From: Phymorhynchus buccinoides
Taxonomy: Eukaryota; Mollusca; Gastropoda; Neogastropoda; Raphitomidae
NCBI GenBank assembly: GCA_017654935.2
Contig: CM065693.1
Span: 21,167,010 to 21,231,009 of the forward strand
Direction of reading: 5' to 3'
DNA length: 64,000 nucleotides
The position numbers and the translations under genes are program-made. Every line of letters starts with the position of its first letter. Positions within the stretch are counted from its first letter, which is position 1. Below, one piece after another: positions 44,145 to 59,300 of this stretch. The notes beneath the pieces were generated by a model, which searched no databases, was not told where the DNA came from, and saw only the letters and a list, made by a program, of their open reading frames with translations.

Positions 44145-44781
44145 GTATGATGTGTTTGTTTTTGCTGTGTGTTTGAGTCTCAGACTCAGACTCAGTGTGG
44201 CGTGGCATGAATTTGATCATGAATGCATTGAATCCGCATACATGTGCAGTGCCGCGTGCACTTGTAACTTTGCAGTCCTCCGACTGCAAATGCAAAGTGA
44301 ATCACAATCTATGCTTGTGTTGCAAGAATGGAACTTAGATGTGTGTGTGTGTGTGAGACGGGTGTGCCTAAAATACGAAAACGAGCGAAAACGGGCGAAA
44401 ACAGAAGCGAAAGTGCATTTGATTTTTGATCGTAAACAAGAACAAAAAATGTTAAATTTGTCTAAACCCTACCAAATTTTGCATAGATTTTATCTTTAAT
44501 CGACTGTTGATCCATATTTAGATGCAATTTCCTATCTGCATTTTTTTTATAAACCCGCTTCCGATAGCCATTACTTCCGCCGACTGAACTTTTTTCCACT
44601 TCTCACAATTGTACCATACTAATTACTATTAAATCTTAATGAAACTTGGCAGAAAGGTTCCTTAGATGCTGCCCATGGTGTTAAAATTGACGTAATGACC
44701 CAAGATCAGCGTAATCCCTTTGAATCAGATTCAGTCTCTTATGTTTTCGCTCGTTTTCGTATTTTAGGTAGACCGTGTGAA

Positions 44782-44821
<40 letters not shown>

Positions 44822-47800
44822 ATTGTGTGTGTGTGTGTGTTACTAGAACTGTGTGTATGCACATGATGTATGTTTATCTTACTAAATTGTACAGTAAGCT
44901 ATCTGCAGTCTGGACTCCAGCTACTTTAAGCAATTTCATTGGATAACGGCAACGTCAAGCGGCCATTTTGTCTTGACTTTTTGTTTTCATTTCTAACCCT
45001 AACCCCAACCCTAATCCTAACCCGATCCCTTTCCCAGGCGTTATATCCTAACCCTATCCCTGTCTAACCCTATCCCGACCTGCAGAAAGGGATAGAGTAG
45101 CAGTGAGTTCAAAACTTGAAAAAAAAAAAAATTGGCGTCCAGACTGCAGATAGCTTTCTGTCTGAACTGTAAGCAGTAGACTAGAATATTGAACTTTTGG
45201 CAGTATTTACAAATATGCATACATCTTTGCATGGGTGCTTCTCTTCAGAATTAAAAAAGAAAAGAAAGTTGAGCATCAAAAACTTCCCTTTCTGAGTTTT
45301 TCACCTTCTACTTTCGCCTCTCAAAACTGCCAAAAGCCACAGCACAATGCCTTAGCTTTGTACTTTGTTTCAAGTTCAAGGACAGCTTGTCAAATCCCTT
45401 AAATTAATAAAATGGCTTTCCCCTTCAGCTTCAAGAGGGGGGGGGGGGGAGGAGGGGGAGAACATTGCCCTCCTCACTCACAACAGGGAATGAGGGATGC
45501 TACTAGTAGTAGTACTACAATGCTACACCTGTAGCCCACCAGGGACTAGGTGACTCAGTGGATCCTGGACCCCTGCTTTTCAGATTTCTTAGAATTTTGT
45601 AAAAGCACACATGGATGTCTCTCTGTCTGTGTCTTGCTGATCTTTAAAAATTGAGAGTACATTGGCTTTAGTTTAATATAACTAAGTTAAATATGGCTCA
45701 CCACCTTTGTTTTTCTTTGCAGCAGAGCTTTACACTTCAGAGTCAAGTGGCTGTGACGAAACGGGAGATGGCACCAAAGATAAACCATTCAAAACTGTTC
45801 TCCAGGTACAACCCTTTTCTTTTTTTAATCTTTTTCAGTTTGAAGTTAAACGATTTTATTTAAATAAAAAGCAAAAAAACAACAAACAAAAGAACCCCAA
45901 CCGAAACAGACTGCAACGTCACTGACAAACAAAATACCACACAAACAAATACACAAGTGCAAAGTGACGTTATTTTATTTACGAGACAAAACACTTTTAA
46001 AGTTAAATTAAACTTTATGGATTTTATTTCTATCAATATTGTTTTATTAGAATTGTCACAAGCCGTGACAAGGATGATGATCAAATGGAAAACAGTTTAA
46101 ACACAGCATATCACTATATGAATCATATTATAAAACATTCAGGCTAAAAACACAACACAGGATAAAATATTTCCAATATTTCGTCATTTAATTGACATCC
46201 TCAGGGCTTAGGGACGGATTGACCCGATACAAGTCGCATTTTGTCATATTATGATATTTTTATCTCCTTTCAGGCAATGCGAAAAGCAGGAAAAGAATCA
46301 TTTCCCCAAATTTTCGTGGACAGCAAAACTGAGGGAGAGGTAAAACTCTGAATCTGATGCATGTATGGTCTTTTTAAAGATTCTGTACGTTTGTGCGTGC
46401 ACAGATTTTCATTGAAACAATATAGAAATTTAGTGTAATTTTTTTTTATATGATATATGTGGTTAAATTCCATTCTTATTTAATTGTACATGATCATGTC
46501 ATGTACCGGTACTATGATGTAGTTAAATACAGGGCAAGTCATGCATTTTACTTTCCCATCCCATCCAAATATTGAACTGAGAAATTGAATTGAGGTTTAG
46601 TGTGTGTATGTAGTGCAGTGGTTAGATTTCGATGTTTGGACATTTACATTGTATTGTTTCATTTAAGATAAAAATGATGCCCTACCCCCCACCCCCATAA
46701 TTAAACAAAAAACACCATCACCAGAAGTAAAGTTGTTTATTGTGATAAAATTGACATTCTCATGCTGATAATTAATTCAAACTGCGTGCTACTTAGTTGT
46801 TACATTTAGACCGCTCTGTCACACTGGCGATGGGTGCTTTTTATTGGACTCATTAAAATGAATGGACTTTAAGACCTGAACTGTTACTCTGAAGTGTTCT
46901 GTCGACAGCGGTATGAGCCAATATCCAAAAGTCAGAAGAAGAAGGTGACCGGCCTGTGGCAAGGAGAGCAGAAGAAAATGGCCAAGAAAGCTGACCAGGA
47001 GGTGAGATTGGATTTTACTTTGTTGATTTTGTGAGTGTGACTGTGTGTGTGTGCGAGTGTTTGTGCACATTTACGAATGCATGTGCTTGTGTGCATGCAT
47101 GCGAGCGAGCATGTATGCACATGTATTTGTTCACTTTGTTTAGTACATTGTGTGTAGGTTCAGTCAAAATCCTCTACATTTTAATCAACAATGAAACAAT
47201 TTTTTTCAACAGGCAGAGAAAGCGGAGAGGAGAGAGAAGAATCTGGAGGAAGCGAAGAAAATCACCATTGAGCAGGACCCCAGTCTCCCTGCCCCCAAGA
47301 AGGTATTGACTATTGGCTTTAATGTCAAGGTCACCACTTTTTAGCAAAGGTGCTGATATTAGTGAAAATCGGGACAGAATATCGGTTAATTAAAAAGAAT
47401 CGCGTTTGTTTTAGATAAATTGAAATGGGGATGAAGGTTTTTTTATTTAAAAAAGAAAACATGCACACGTGCACTTGCACCCCCACGCGCACCCCCACCC
47501 CCCAGTCAGGTGGAGAAAACAAAGATGGTGAATATTATAACAGAGCACTTAATTGCAAAGCCTCCCCTCCTCCTTGTAACGTCCTCTAATCTGCTACTCT
47601 CTTTGACTCTGCCTTTTTCCTTTGCTTACTGTCATCTACTATCTTTCTGACTTATTGGCCCATTCTCCTGCCTTTTTTCCAAAAGATCTTCCAAATAACT
47701 TTTCTCCTTTGATCTCCTCCGAAATCGGAATGTGTCAGCTGTACGCAGCGGGGAGACCAGTAAAAACTGAAAACGGACACATAATACTTTACCCATTATG

Positions 47801-50800
47801 GCCTTTTGGCCTGGGAACGCAGAAGAAAAAGAAGAATTGCAAAGTCTTGCAAACTAAAAAAATAAAAAATAAAAAGTAATGCAAGCTACTTCGCTAGCAA
47901 ATACCTTGTGGAGAAATAAAATCTTGTGTAAATTTTCTTGTCTAAGTACTGCACTGATCTTGTGTAAGATTCTTGTGTTAGAAATGTCTAGAGCTTCAGA
48001 TTGTTGGTGGGCCCGGGTCATTGACCTATATTGATGGTGATTTGACCCCTCATTTTGTGCATCAAGGGGTCATCTAAGTCTGCAACAAAATTTAAGTTAA
48101 TTAACGTAATACTATAGCACTTCCCGATACTCGATCAATTAGCGTTATCTGCCCCTGCTCTGGTGTGTCGCAGGTGAGTTCCGGCAAAGTACTTGTTAAA
48201 GTGCACAAGCAACCCATGGAAAACTCGCAAACCATGACGGATTACGAGCTAGCGAGCTACAGCGGCTCCTCTTTCTCTTTACTGTCATAGTGTGTGTGTG
48301 CGCGTGCGTGCTTGCGTGTGCGTGTGTGTGTGTGTGTCACTGTGTGTGTGCGTGTGTGACCGGAACTCAACCGGGCACGCAAGGGACATCACTCGTCTGA
48401 ACTTTCTTGGTTGTAGGATAGGGCTATACTCTATAGTGACATACAATTGGCACACTACTTTGGACATTCGCCCATCATTTTCTGTAATCAGGGGTCATAC
48501 GACCCATGAAGTTTGAAAACAATCTGAAGCTCTGAATGTCTTGTTTTAAAATCAATTTTACGTTGACTAGGTACTCCTAAAGTTGTGAGAGTGAGGGAAA
48601 GAGTATATAGATTTGAGAGAGACGAGGAGAATTTAATGATGAAGTGTTTGTTTTCTGTCAGATCAAGATCAGAGACACAGTGGCTAACAGAGATGTCAGG
48701 GTGAAAATCTTTGGATGGGTCGGAGAATTGCGCCGTCAGGGTGAGTGTTAAAAGCTTAAGACTGCAGCACTGATATTTAACCCTTTCACCGCCAACGTCA
48801 CATTTTTGCACCGCAGTGATTTAACACCCATGTCACTTAAAGGCATCATAGTTACCGTAGAGTTTTGTTTATTTGTTTACTACTTTGAAGCTTTCATTCG
48901 GACCCTAAAATCTGAAATTGTTGTTAAAGTTTTTAATGCTTTGAAATCTGAAAACAGATTTGACATGAAAATGTCATTGGACTTATAATTGGTCTTACAG
49001 TGTTGTAGTTACTAAAAGATGCTTGGATATTTTGCACGCCATTTCTTTAACTCTCTTAGTACAGTGGAACCTCCCTTATAAGACCTCCCATTATAAGACT
49101 CCCTCCCACATAAGACCTACTTCTCTGAGACATTGCCCTTCTTCGTAAGTATTAAAATTACCTCCCAATGAGACCTCCTTATGGATGATTTTTGAAGGTC
49201 TTATAATGGAGGTTCCACTATGCCATAGCACATTAGTATTACTCTATACTCCCACCAAATGCAAAGACATTCACTGCCAAGCACCCTGCCATGTGTTTGT
49301 CTATCTTTAGAGCTTGTGTCAATGTTTCTTCTGTTAAAGCACCGCATGCGCACTCGAAAAAGAATAGTTACTCCCCTTTCGTTGGTCGGGATGGAATGGA
49401 CAACCTAAAACGTCAAAAAATACATGGCGCTATAAGATTTAAATAGCAAAATAAGTAAGAGTATGTTTTTAACCCCTTCGCTGCTGCCTACTACTTGCGC
49501 ATGCGCCGCCGGCTTGCCGCGCGATTTTTGAACGCGGCAATATCGCTACCTAGCGGCGACATATATATACGTCGGTGGCAAGTACTGAAGCACTATAGAG
49601 GACGTATATATACGTCGTGGGTAGCGAAGAGGTTAAAGTTTATTTATGCTTCTACGAATTGATCAAAATGTCTTGCTTCTCGGATGCCAAACAAGTTTTG
49701 TGCAGTGCATTCAAATAGATACTTTCCTGTACCATGTTGTTTATCCTTTTTTTTGGTTGTCTTTACAGGTAAAACGTTGATGTTCATGCTTCTCAGAGAT
49801 GGAACAGGGTTTCTGCAGTGCGTGCTCACAGACAAGCTGGTATGTTTTTTATTTTTATTTTGTGCATTTTTGTTCCATTGCATTTAACATCGAGGTTTTC
49901 TTTTTTTATTTAATTTTGTTGTTTTTATTGTTTGGTCATCTATACATTATCTGCATGTTGTATAACTGCTGATTTTTTATATATATATACTTTTAATTAC
50001 TAAGGCATTTGTTGAAAAATATCAGAGTTTGTGTAAAGTAATGTGGTGTTACTGTTTTATTTGTGTGTATGGATGGGATAGAGAAAAGGAAGCTTGAAGA
50101 AAGGGAGGGGTGGGGGGGATTAAGGAGATTGGTTGAATAGATTGACTGGAGAAGAAAAACAATATAGAATATAGATATTGAAAAAGTAGGGAGGATGAAA
50201 ATAAAAGTGACCCCATATGGCTGTGCCTATATGGCTGGAGGTGGGTGGGGGAGGATGATTAGGACAATTAATGGGAGAGGTGCGGGAGAGGAGACAGAAC
50301 AAGGAAATCCATGAAGAAACAGGGATTCTAAAAATTGTCATTAAAGCATATTTATATTTCTTCATAAAGTTTCCCTTGAAAATCTTGTTCGTTGTTATTC
50401 CAGGGGTGCATGTGGGTGTACCTGAAGCCTGAATTCCGGCAATTTGATGCTGCTTCAGGCTGCTGAGTGCCTGAAGAAAGGGCTCTTTAACATGATGTCA
50501 GTCTTTTGTACATTAGGTTTTGGCAAGAAAGTTCAGGCAAATGTTTTGGTCACTGCATGCACCCATGTTATTATTTAAATTATTATTAGAACACTAGCAT
50601 TGCTGTCTATTTTTGGTTTGATGGTGATAATTGTTTTTGAAAATGTGTTTTTCGTATTCTATTAATTGGAGTTATTTGTTACATAGATGTGTTTCTTGTT
50701 GCAGTGCCAAACGTATGATGCAGTGACCTTGTCGTTGGAATCTGCCGTCGCTGTTTATGGCGTCATCAGCGAAGTCCCTGAAGGGAAAACGGTACTTGAA

Positions 50801-50821
50801 TATTGATGCTAATACATCACT

Positions 50822-50872
<51 letters not shown>

Positions 50873-53800
50873 ACATGTCTGTCTCTGTGTGTTCACATGT
50901 CTGTGTATATGTGCGCACATGTCTCTGTGTGTGTGTCTTTCATTTAACGTCTATCCACTACAAGTTATATTAGATGAATAGGCAGGCTCCCAATCGTCCC
51001 GCAAAACAAGGGGTCCCAGGGACTCCTTCACTTACAGTATCGAGGGTCCTAGAGGCGGGATAGAGGGTCCCAGTGGCATTGCGAATGCTAAAATGAATTT
51101 TTCTAGTGCTTCTCTGGGACCCCCTGCACATTCTTATAGAGGGTCCTTTAGAATTTTAGTGCTTCATAGACCCCCAAATGGGGGTCCCTGGGAGCCCTGA
51201 TAGGTGTATGTATGTGTGTGTGCAGTTTGTGTGTGTGTGTGTGAGAGAGAGAGTTACGTGCTTGCATACAATAACATGTGCTCATGTTTCATTGATTTAC
51301 AGGCATGGTAGACCTCCGCGAATTGCGGAAAATCCACGAAACAGAAATAAAATTATTAAAAAATGCATTGAAATGGCATGAAAAAGTGAAAATTTCACTC
51401 TCATTTATGGAATTTTATTGAATTTTCTTCGGCCCCCTGGACCCCGGCCATTTTCCTTGAAAACCACTTTGCCCCCACTACCATGCCTGGATTTAATATG
51501 TGTAATTGTAATTGTGTGTCCTACAGGCCCCTGACGGCCATGAGATGAAGGTGGACTACTGGGAGCTGGTGGGAGCCGCCCCACCAGGGGGAGCAGAGAA
51601 CCTGCTCAACGAGGTCAGAGGTCACCCGCATTCTGCACGCTGCGGTTTTAGTGGGATTTGCTCCCCGTGGGGATACCGGTTTTTTTCTCTCGTAAAAATA
51701 GTTCCCCCACCTTCTGGAAGTTCTGTGCTTGTAACTTCCTCTAAACTGCCACTCTCTTTGACTCTGCCTTTTCCCTTTGCTTTCTATCATCTACTATCTT
51801 TCTAACTTATTGGCCCCATTCTCCTGCCTTTAAAAAAAACAATCTTCCAAATAATTTTTCTCCTTTGAGCTCCTCCGAAATCAGAATGTGTCAGCTGTAC
51901 GCAGCGGGGAGACCAGTGAAAACTGAGAACCGGACACATACGTATCTTACCCATTATGGCCTGGGAACGCAGAAGAAAAAGAAGTGGGATTTGGGGGTTG
52001 AATCATTGAAGATACAACTGTAGATACAAGGTTTTTTTTTAGCTTTATTTTCACTAAAGCACTCGGTGTAAAAAGCCATCAGACTACCGGGTGTGTATTC
52101 ATGAGTACGTCTTAGACAGTCAGCACGGGTAGTAGTATGTAAATTAGGCTAAACAGCCAATCGTTTTGGGAGTTTAGTCTGATTTACATACTACCACCAG
52201 TGTTGACTGTCTAAGACACACTCATGATTACACCCCCCGGTGAATAAGAGATAGGAGCTTTTGGGGGATTGTGGGGGAAAAACACAACAAGGGAGCTAAC
52301 TATGTATCCAACTCAGAACCTGAGCTATTAGGAGGTTTGTGAAAAAGACTGACGATATTCTGGCGTTCTTAATTAATTTTTTGTGTGCAGTAGGTAATGA
52401 AATAACTAGCCTATGACGAGCTCTATATAAGATTGTGTTGTGTTCCAGATAAATTTTGGTAACGAAACAAATTATGCTTAATTTTTTTGTGCAGTAGGTA
52501 ATGAAATAACTAGCCTATGACGAGCTCTATATAAGATTGTGTTGTGATCCAGATAAATTTTGGTAACGAAACAAATTATGCTTAATATTTTTGTGCAGTA
52601 GGTAATGAAATAACTAGCCTATGACGAGCTCTATATAAGATTGTGTTGACTTGTGTTCCAGATAAATTTTGGTAACTAAACAAATTATGCTTTGTATAAT
52701 GCTGAAGTTTTTATTTTTGAAAGAAATGGTTTGCATGTATTGATTGTCGCATATTATTCTGTTGATCAGGACGCCAACCCAGATGTACAGCTGGACAACC
52801 GACACATGATGATTCGTGGGAAGAACGTAAGTTGGTGTATACTTAAAGTTACGCTTTTTATTTTCTTGATACTGTTCTAGTTTTCCTTGCTTTTTAAAAT
52901 GTAATTGAACGCTCCAAATGTAGCTATTTTTCTTTTGTTAACCCTTTCACCGCCAGCCATATTTCAGCCAAAACATTCCCATTAAATTTACCTGGGTAGA
53001 GAACAAAAGCCATATGCAGTATTGGGGATTCTTCTGTGACATATATAAAATAAGGTCTATCCTTACTTCCCAAAACTAAGACAATAGGGTCTTTGAATAA
53101 TTTACCCCAATGGGATGCCTTTTAGTGACATAGGTGTTAAATCACTGTGGTGCTAAAATGTGACTTTGGTGGTGAAAGGGTTAAAAACTTGATTTAATTT
53201 TTAATTAACCCCTTCACTACTGAAGAAGCCTTGAGAAACTATCGTCTTTATTATTATAAAAATAAAAACGATATCTGTGAGACTCAATCTGACAAAAAAA
53301 TTGTCCAGATACAGTGAAACCGTTTAGTACGAATTCCAGGGGAGAGGGCCAATTTACTCGTTGTAAGCATTGATCGTTCAAACCATTTTATCGATTTTGG
53401 CAACCCTGACGAACCTATCAATCGCTCCTCACATCTACTGTGATGTGTTTGCTGGTAAAGTGTGAAAAAGACAGAAAAACGGAAACAACACACTTACCCA
53501 ACAAAGCATGGTTGTAAGCCCAGTATCCTGTATCCATAGGGTTTTTAATGCCGATTACAAACACTTTAAAACAGTTTATTAACACACGATAACATCAAAA
53601 ACATAAAATCCACACGCGCGCTTTAAGAGAAAGTTAAAATTTCACGGAAGCCACAAGATCAGTGCGCAAAGAGTGAGTCCAGTGTTGTCTGCTTGCGCTG
53701 CAGACACCCAAGTTGTTTCTTGGTAATCAACTGTCCGACACTGGTGACCATGTCGCCTTGTTGACTTCTTCATCAGGATGATGATTGCAAGTTACATGTA

Positions 53801-56271
53801 CATTTGAAATGCTTTCCCGGTTAGTGTGTTATGAATTGTGTTCATTCGATGGCCCCCTAGCCGAGGTCAAGAGTCAAACAGAATATATCGGCCAATCAGA
53901 ATGCCGCTTACATATCGAGGGGTCAGTCAAGATGGCGGTGTGGTTGTAAGTGCATTCTCGTTCTAACCATGTAGTTTTTGCATAAAAGCTTGACTTTGGG
54001 AGTCAATGAATTGTACGTTATATGCAAGTTGCTCATTGTAGCGAGCTCGTTGTATGCAGAATTATTTAACAAGGAAAAAGACGGCTTGTGGTCGGGAATT
54101 TTGAAACCACTCCTTACATACGGGCTCTCGTTTAAACCGTACTCGTACTAAATGGGTTTCCCTGTATATCTTTCCTGATTTGTCTAAAAGTAAAACAAAG
54201 GAAACATTATTCCAGGACTATGAAAAAAAATGATGACATCATCAAGACATCACACACACTGTAGTAGCCAGGCAGGGAAGGGGTTAAACTGGCTCAGGAG
54301 GGAAAATGTAATGCCTTTAACCCTTTCATCGCCACTGTCACCTCTTGGCACCACATTGATTTAACTCCTATGTCACTGAAAAGCATCAGATGAGGGTCTG
54401 TTATCCAGCGACCTTATGTTCTTCATTTTGGGAGGTAAGGATATGTCCTATTTTATGCATGTCACAGAGGAATCCCCAATATTGCACATAGAATCTTTTC
54501 TCAGCCCAGGTAAGTTTGATGGAAAGGTTTAGCTGAAAAAAGGCTGGAGTTGAAAGGGTTAAAGCTTTGTGAAAATAAATAGAAAAGTGTTGAAACTGGC
54601 TTTTAACAAAAGAAGAAAAAGTAATGCCGTGTGATGGATTGTCAATTTGCAGACGTCCAAGGTGCTCAAGATGAGGTCGGTCATAATTCAGTGTTTCCGC
54701 GACCATTTCTTCGATCGGGGATACTTTGAGGTCAGTTGATGCACTTCCATCCTGCCCTTCTCTCCCTCCCTTCCCTATTGGTTTTGTCCCCTTCTAAAAG
54801 TTTAGTCTTATTTCATGTTCTCCATTTCATTTATTATCTTCTCTCAGTTTTGACTTATTCTATATTCCACCCCTATATCTTCTTGCTTTTCTATCCTTTG
54901 CCCATTTGTCCCTCTCCAAATGAAAATGAGTAAGACCAGGTTTTCTTTTAGCCAATTTATTCATGCATCATTACTGCAGATACTTTTTGATGTAAAAAGC
55001 CTGGCATATTAAGTGTACAGATTTATTACAATGTATGGTATTTTCATTAAGTGTGTGTGTAGTTGTGTGCGTGTGCGTGCATGTTTAACCTTTAGCACAC
55101 TGCATTTTTTCTCATGGTCCGTACTCTGCCACTGCATTCGTTTTGAGGCAGTGAAAAACGCCTCTACCCACTTGATTAAAAATGCTGTCATATTCTCTAT
55201 GTGCTGTGCGCAGACTTGATTATTGGAATACTATTACTAATCAAGAAATGATTGAGGAAAGTTTTAATACTAAGCATTTTGTTGTCCATGCATGTTTTGT
55301 TGTTGAAAAAAGAAAGAAAACAATATTTGTTTCAAATGAAAGGGACCTAAATCAACCAGCCTCTAATTGAGTGTTTTTTGTGTAATAACAACAAAGCGAA
55401 AGTGTTGACTTGCTGTTTTGGCACTGTCAGAATGAGTGCAGAATGCTTCTGAGTTCGCCCACTGACTAATAAAGTCATGTTGATGATCACTTTTAACAAA
55501 ATAACTCTTGGAAATATCATTAACTAAGAATATCATGAAAGGCGAAATTTTCTCCAAATACAACCTAGTAGTCGAAATCGGCGCCAAATCACGGTCATGG
55601 CTCGAATCGATATCGGATCATCTTCATCAAGTGACACTGACACTGTCGACCCCTCTTTTGATGCACTACGATCTATCTCCTCTGCAGTTGCAGGGGAGAG
55701 TATCTGCTTGGCGACACAGTGCGCCTGCAGCGTGCTAAAGGTTAAATAAAAACTGAAGGGTATGTACTGGCAGTGAACAAGGGGAGATGAATCTTGATGA
55801 TGATGAATGGGATTATTGAATTAGGAGAAAAGGTTGGGGCTGGGCAAATGGAAAATAAACATAATTATGTTTTCACACATTCTTATACATTGTTTAAGAT
55901 GATCATCCCATTCTTATACATTGTGACTGATTTTTCTTCCCATACAAGGTGCACCCCCCCACACTGGTGCAGACTCAGGTTGAAGGTGGATCAACGCTGT
56001 TCAAACTGGATTATTTCGGAGAGGAGGTAGGTTAATAACCACCGCAGAAAAATTGGGGCCTGAAATTCACTTAGAACTCCTTTTAAAGTAATAGGATTTA
56101 ATAGGACTTTAGGAAGACTTCTAAGATATAAGTCGCATACTATCTCAATGTGGTGTAGAGTGGCACAGTGGTATCGCGTTCGCTTCGTGTCAAGTAAACC
56201 CGAGTTCGAACCTGGGTACAGGGGATTTTTTCCTCTCATTCTGCACTAGGCCTTAACGGTCTGAACGTGGA

Positions 56272-56302
<31 letters not shown>

Positions 56303-59300
56303 CGTGTGCCCATGCACTTAGCATACGTTAAACCCAGTGGCAACGAAAAAGTTGTTATTTGGTCAAAATGTACTCCTTCCCCCCCCCCCCCCCCTCCCTC
56401 ATCAGTGACAAAAATCGCATGCAAAAAAAAAAAAATCAAAAAATTGGGTGGCACGCCTCTGGCTGCGATGCGCTCTCCAGGTGGGAGCAACCCGAATTTC
56501 ACAGAGACGCCTCTGTGACTATAAAATACCTAATACCTAATGTGAATACAGGCCCTTCTCTCTATGAGTGTGTGCATGATAGTTTTTAGTATTTGATTGT
56601 CATTGTGAAAATGTTACGGTTTTGTTTGTGATGAGAAATTGTTCTATCGGTATTCGATTTTTTAGATCTGGTGAGTGTTGGTAAAAGATCTGGTGAGTGT
56701 TGGTAAAAGATCTGGTGAGTGTTGGTATTTGATTGTAAATTTTGATTCTTGTAAAGATTTCATCACAAGAAGTTATTTTGTCGGTATTTGAATGTTTTTG
56801 TTAAAAATCTCTACTCCATCTGTGTGAGTACATGAGTGTTGGTATTCTATCATAATTGTGAGCATTGTAATAATTTTGTTTGTGATGACGTAGTTTTACC
56901 AGTATTTAATTGTAATTGTGAACATGGTTGCTATAATGAGAAAATGTGTGTGTGTAAATGTGTCGTGTGTGTGTAAATGTGTCATGTGTGTGTATGTGTC
57001 GTGTGTGTGTGTGTGAAAAGAGAGAGAATGTTATTTATAGAAAATTAAGCCTTCTTGCGTTTTATTCCATGGATGTCTAGAATTTTTGCAATAGGGCATT
57101 TGCCGCGTGGCAGCGACCTTGAATTTCACCAAGTCGAATTTAGAGAGTTAAATTAGAAAGGTCAGCGTAACTCGGGCAGAACGAGCACGGGCAAATTAGT
57201 AGTCTAGTATAGAGAACGAACACTCGTGGCAAATGCCCTATTGGCCAGTCATCTCCCAATAAGAAAGACAGTGTTCAGAGTGAGTGATGCAGGCGATGGT
57301 TTGTTTCGACAGGCGTTCCTGACCCAGAGTTCCCAGCTGTACCTGGAGACGGCCATGCCCGCCATGGGGGACGTCTTCTGCATGGCTCAGTCCTACCGCG
57401 CTGAACACTCGCGCACACGCCGACATCTTGCCGAGTACGTAGCCTGAAGGTTTTGTCTTGACTCTTGAAAGGGCAGCTTAGGACGATAATTTGACCGCCA
57501 GAGGGCAGTCAAACCGTTAGGGGCTTATCACGCGATATTCTTAGTTGGGCGTAGTGAGAGAGAGGGAGATGAGTCCCACCCTCTCTCTCTCTCTCACTAC
57601 GCCCAACTAAGAATATCGCATGATCAGCCCCTAGTGAGTGATAAAGAGAGAGAGAGAGGGAGATGAGTCCCACCCTCTCTCTCTCTCTCTCTCTCACTAC
57701 GCCCAACTAAGAATATCGCGTGATCAGCCCCTAGTGAGTGATAGAGAGAGAGAGAGAGGGAGATGAGTCCCCCCTCTCTCTCTCTCTCTCACTACGCCCA
57801 ACTAAGAATATCGCATGATCAGCCCCTAGTGAGTGATAGAGAGAGAGAGAGAGGGAGATGAGTCCCACCCTCTCTCTCTCTCTCTCACTACGCCCAACTA
57901 AGAATATCGCCTGATAAGCCCCTAACGGTTTGACTGCCCTCTGGCGGTCAAATTATCGTCCTAAGTTGCCCATTGTTTAAACCAGTCACAAAATGCTCTC
58001 TTGCTTTCTTTGACTTTTGTTGTTTTACTTGAAAATGTTGTTCCTTTGAAAGAGATCACTCATGAAATACTGTTACCTTTTCAACTTTAGGAATGTTCAA
58101 TGCATGCTTATATACATTCTGACATGGTGGAGTCTGGCTGGAAAAAAGAAAACAGACTGCTAAGTCACTGGATCAGTCACTATGCAAATAAATACACACC
58201 AAGCGTAAAGAGACATTATTTTGTTAACTTGAGATACAACATGAACAAAACAACTGAACATTTTGGGAAATTTGCCTTTATCAACGTACGTCATGGAAAA
58301 ACAGCAAAACAATACCTCCCCTCTTCAGACCAGTTAGCAAATGATCATCTGTGGAATGGAATTTCTCGAGAAGATGTCGGGCAGTCTGAGTCGCTGTGAA
58401 TAGATAGAGCAATGGCAGTCTTGGACATTATAAAAGCATGAGGATTATAAAGTTATCCTTCTGACTCTAGAAGTGTCTCTTGAAAACTCTCTTTGGAAAT
58501 TCATGTGTCATCCAGCATGTGTGTGATAATGTCATCCCATGTAACAGGTACACCCACTGTGAGGCAGAGTGCCCTTTCATCTCCTTTGACGACCTGCTGG
58601 ACAAGATTGAAGACCTGGTCTGCGACGTCGTGGACAGAATACTCAAGTCTCCCTACGCTTCCTACGTGCAAGACCTACACCCGGTGAGTGTCAAGAATGT
58701 AACTGAGAAAATGAACATTGTCTGCAATGTGGTCTTTTTACTGGTTTTTATTTCGCCATCCGCATGCAAAAGAAACGTAACTCAAAATTGGTCATCTTCG
58801 ATGTGTTGGACTTACCAGTTGATCTAGACAAGCTGCATCACCTAACAAAGCTGTAAAACAACAATTTCCAAAGGTAAAACACCGATGGTGACGTTAAAGG
58901 AACAAAAAATGATGTTATTTGGCCTGAAATGACCAAAATATTGAGTTTTCCATTCCTCATGTGAAGTGACGTCATTCGACTTACGTCTGTATTGCATGCG
59001 GGCGGCGATTTTGTGTATGTATGCTATTTTGTTGTCATGAAAAGACTATGCAAGTCTTCCTACTCTTCGTACCTGCTGGTATTACACCATGTGAATGCCA
59101 AGAAAAAGGTGTGGAAATTAACATTGTTGTGTGTTTGTGTTGTAAATTTGTTGCAAGAGAATGCAAGTCTCCCTACACTATCTAGTTATACCAAAGACTG
59201 TACAGGGGAAGATAAACATCCGGTCTCTTTTCCCTATATGAGTAGTGAGGACAGAAACACTGGTTATGTCCCTTTGAAACGTGACACATTTTACACATCG

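Noticed and set aside
56154..56240. Functional tRNA gene
   Set aside because: A and B boxes are present but the stems do not form a clear cloverleaf and the sequence continues into a shared SINE body found in four places.
58100..58399. 99-residue frame in NARS1 intron 13
   Set aside because: No recognisable domain, lies wholly within an intron, no repeat relatives seen; no positive evidence.
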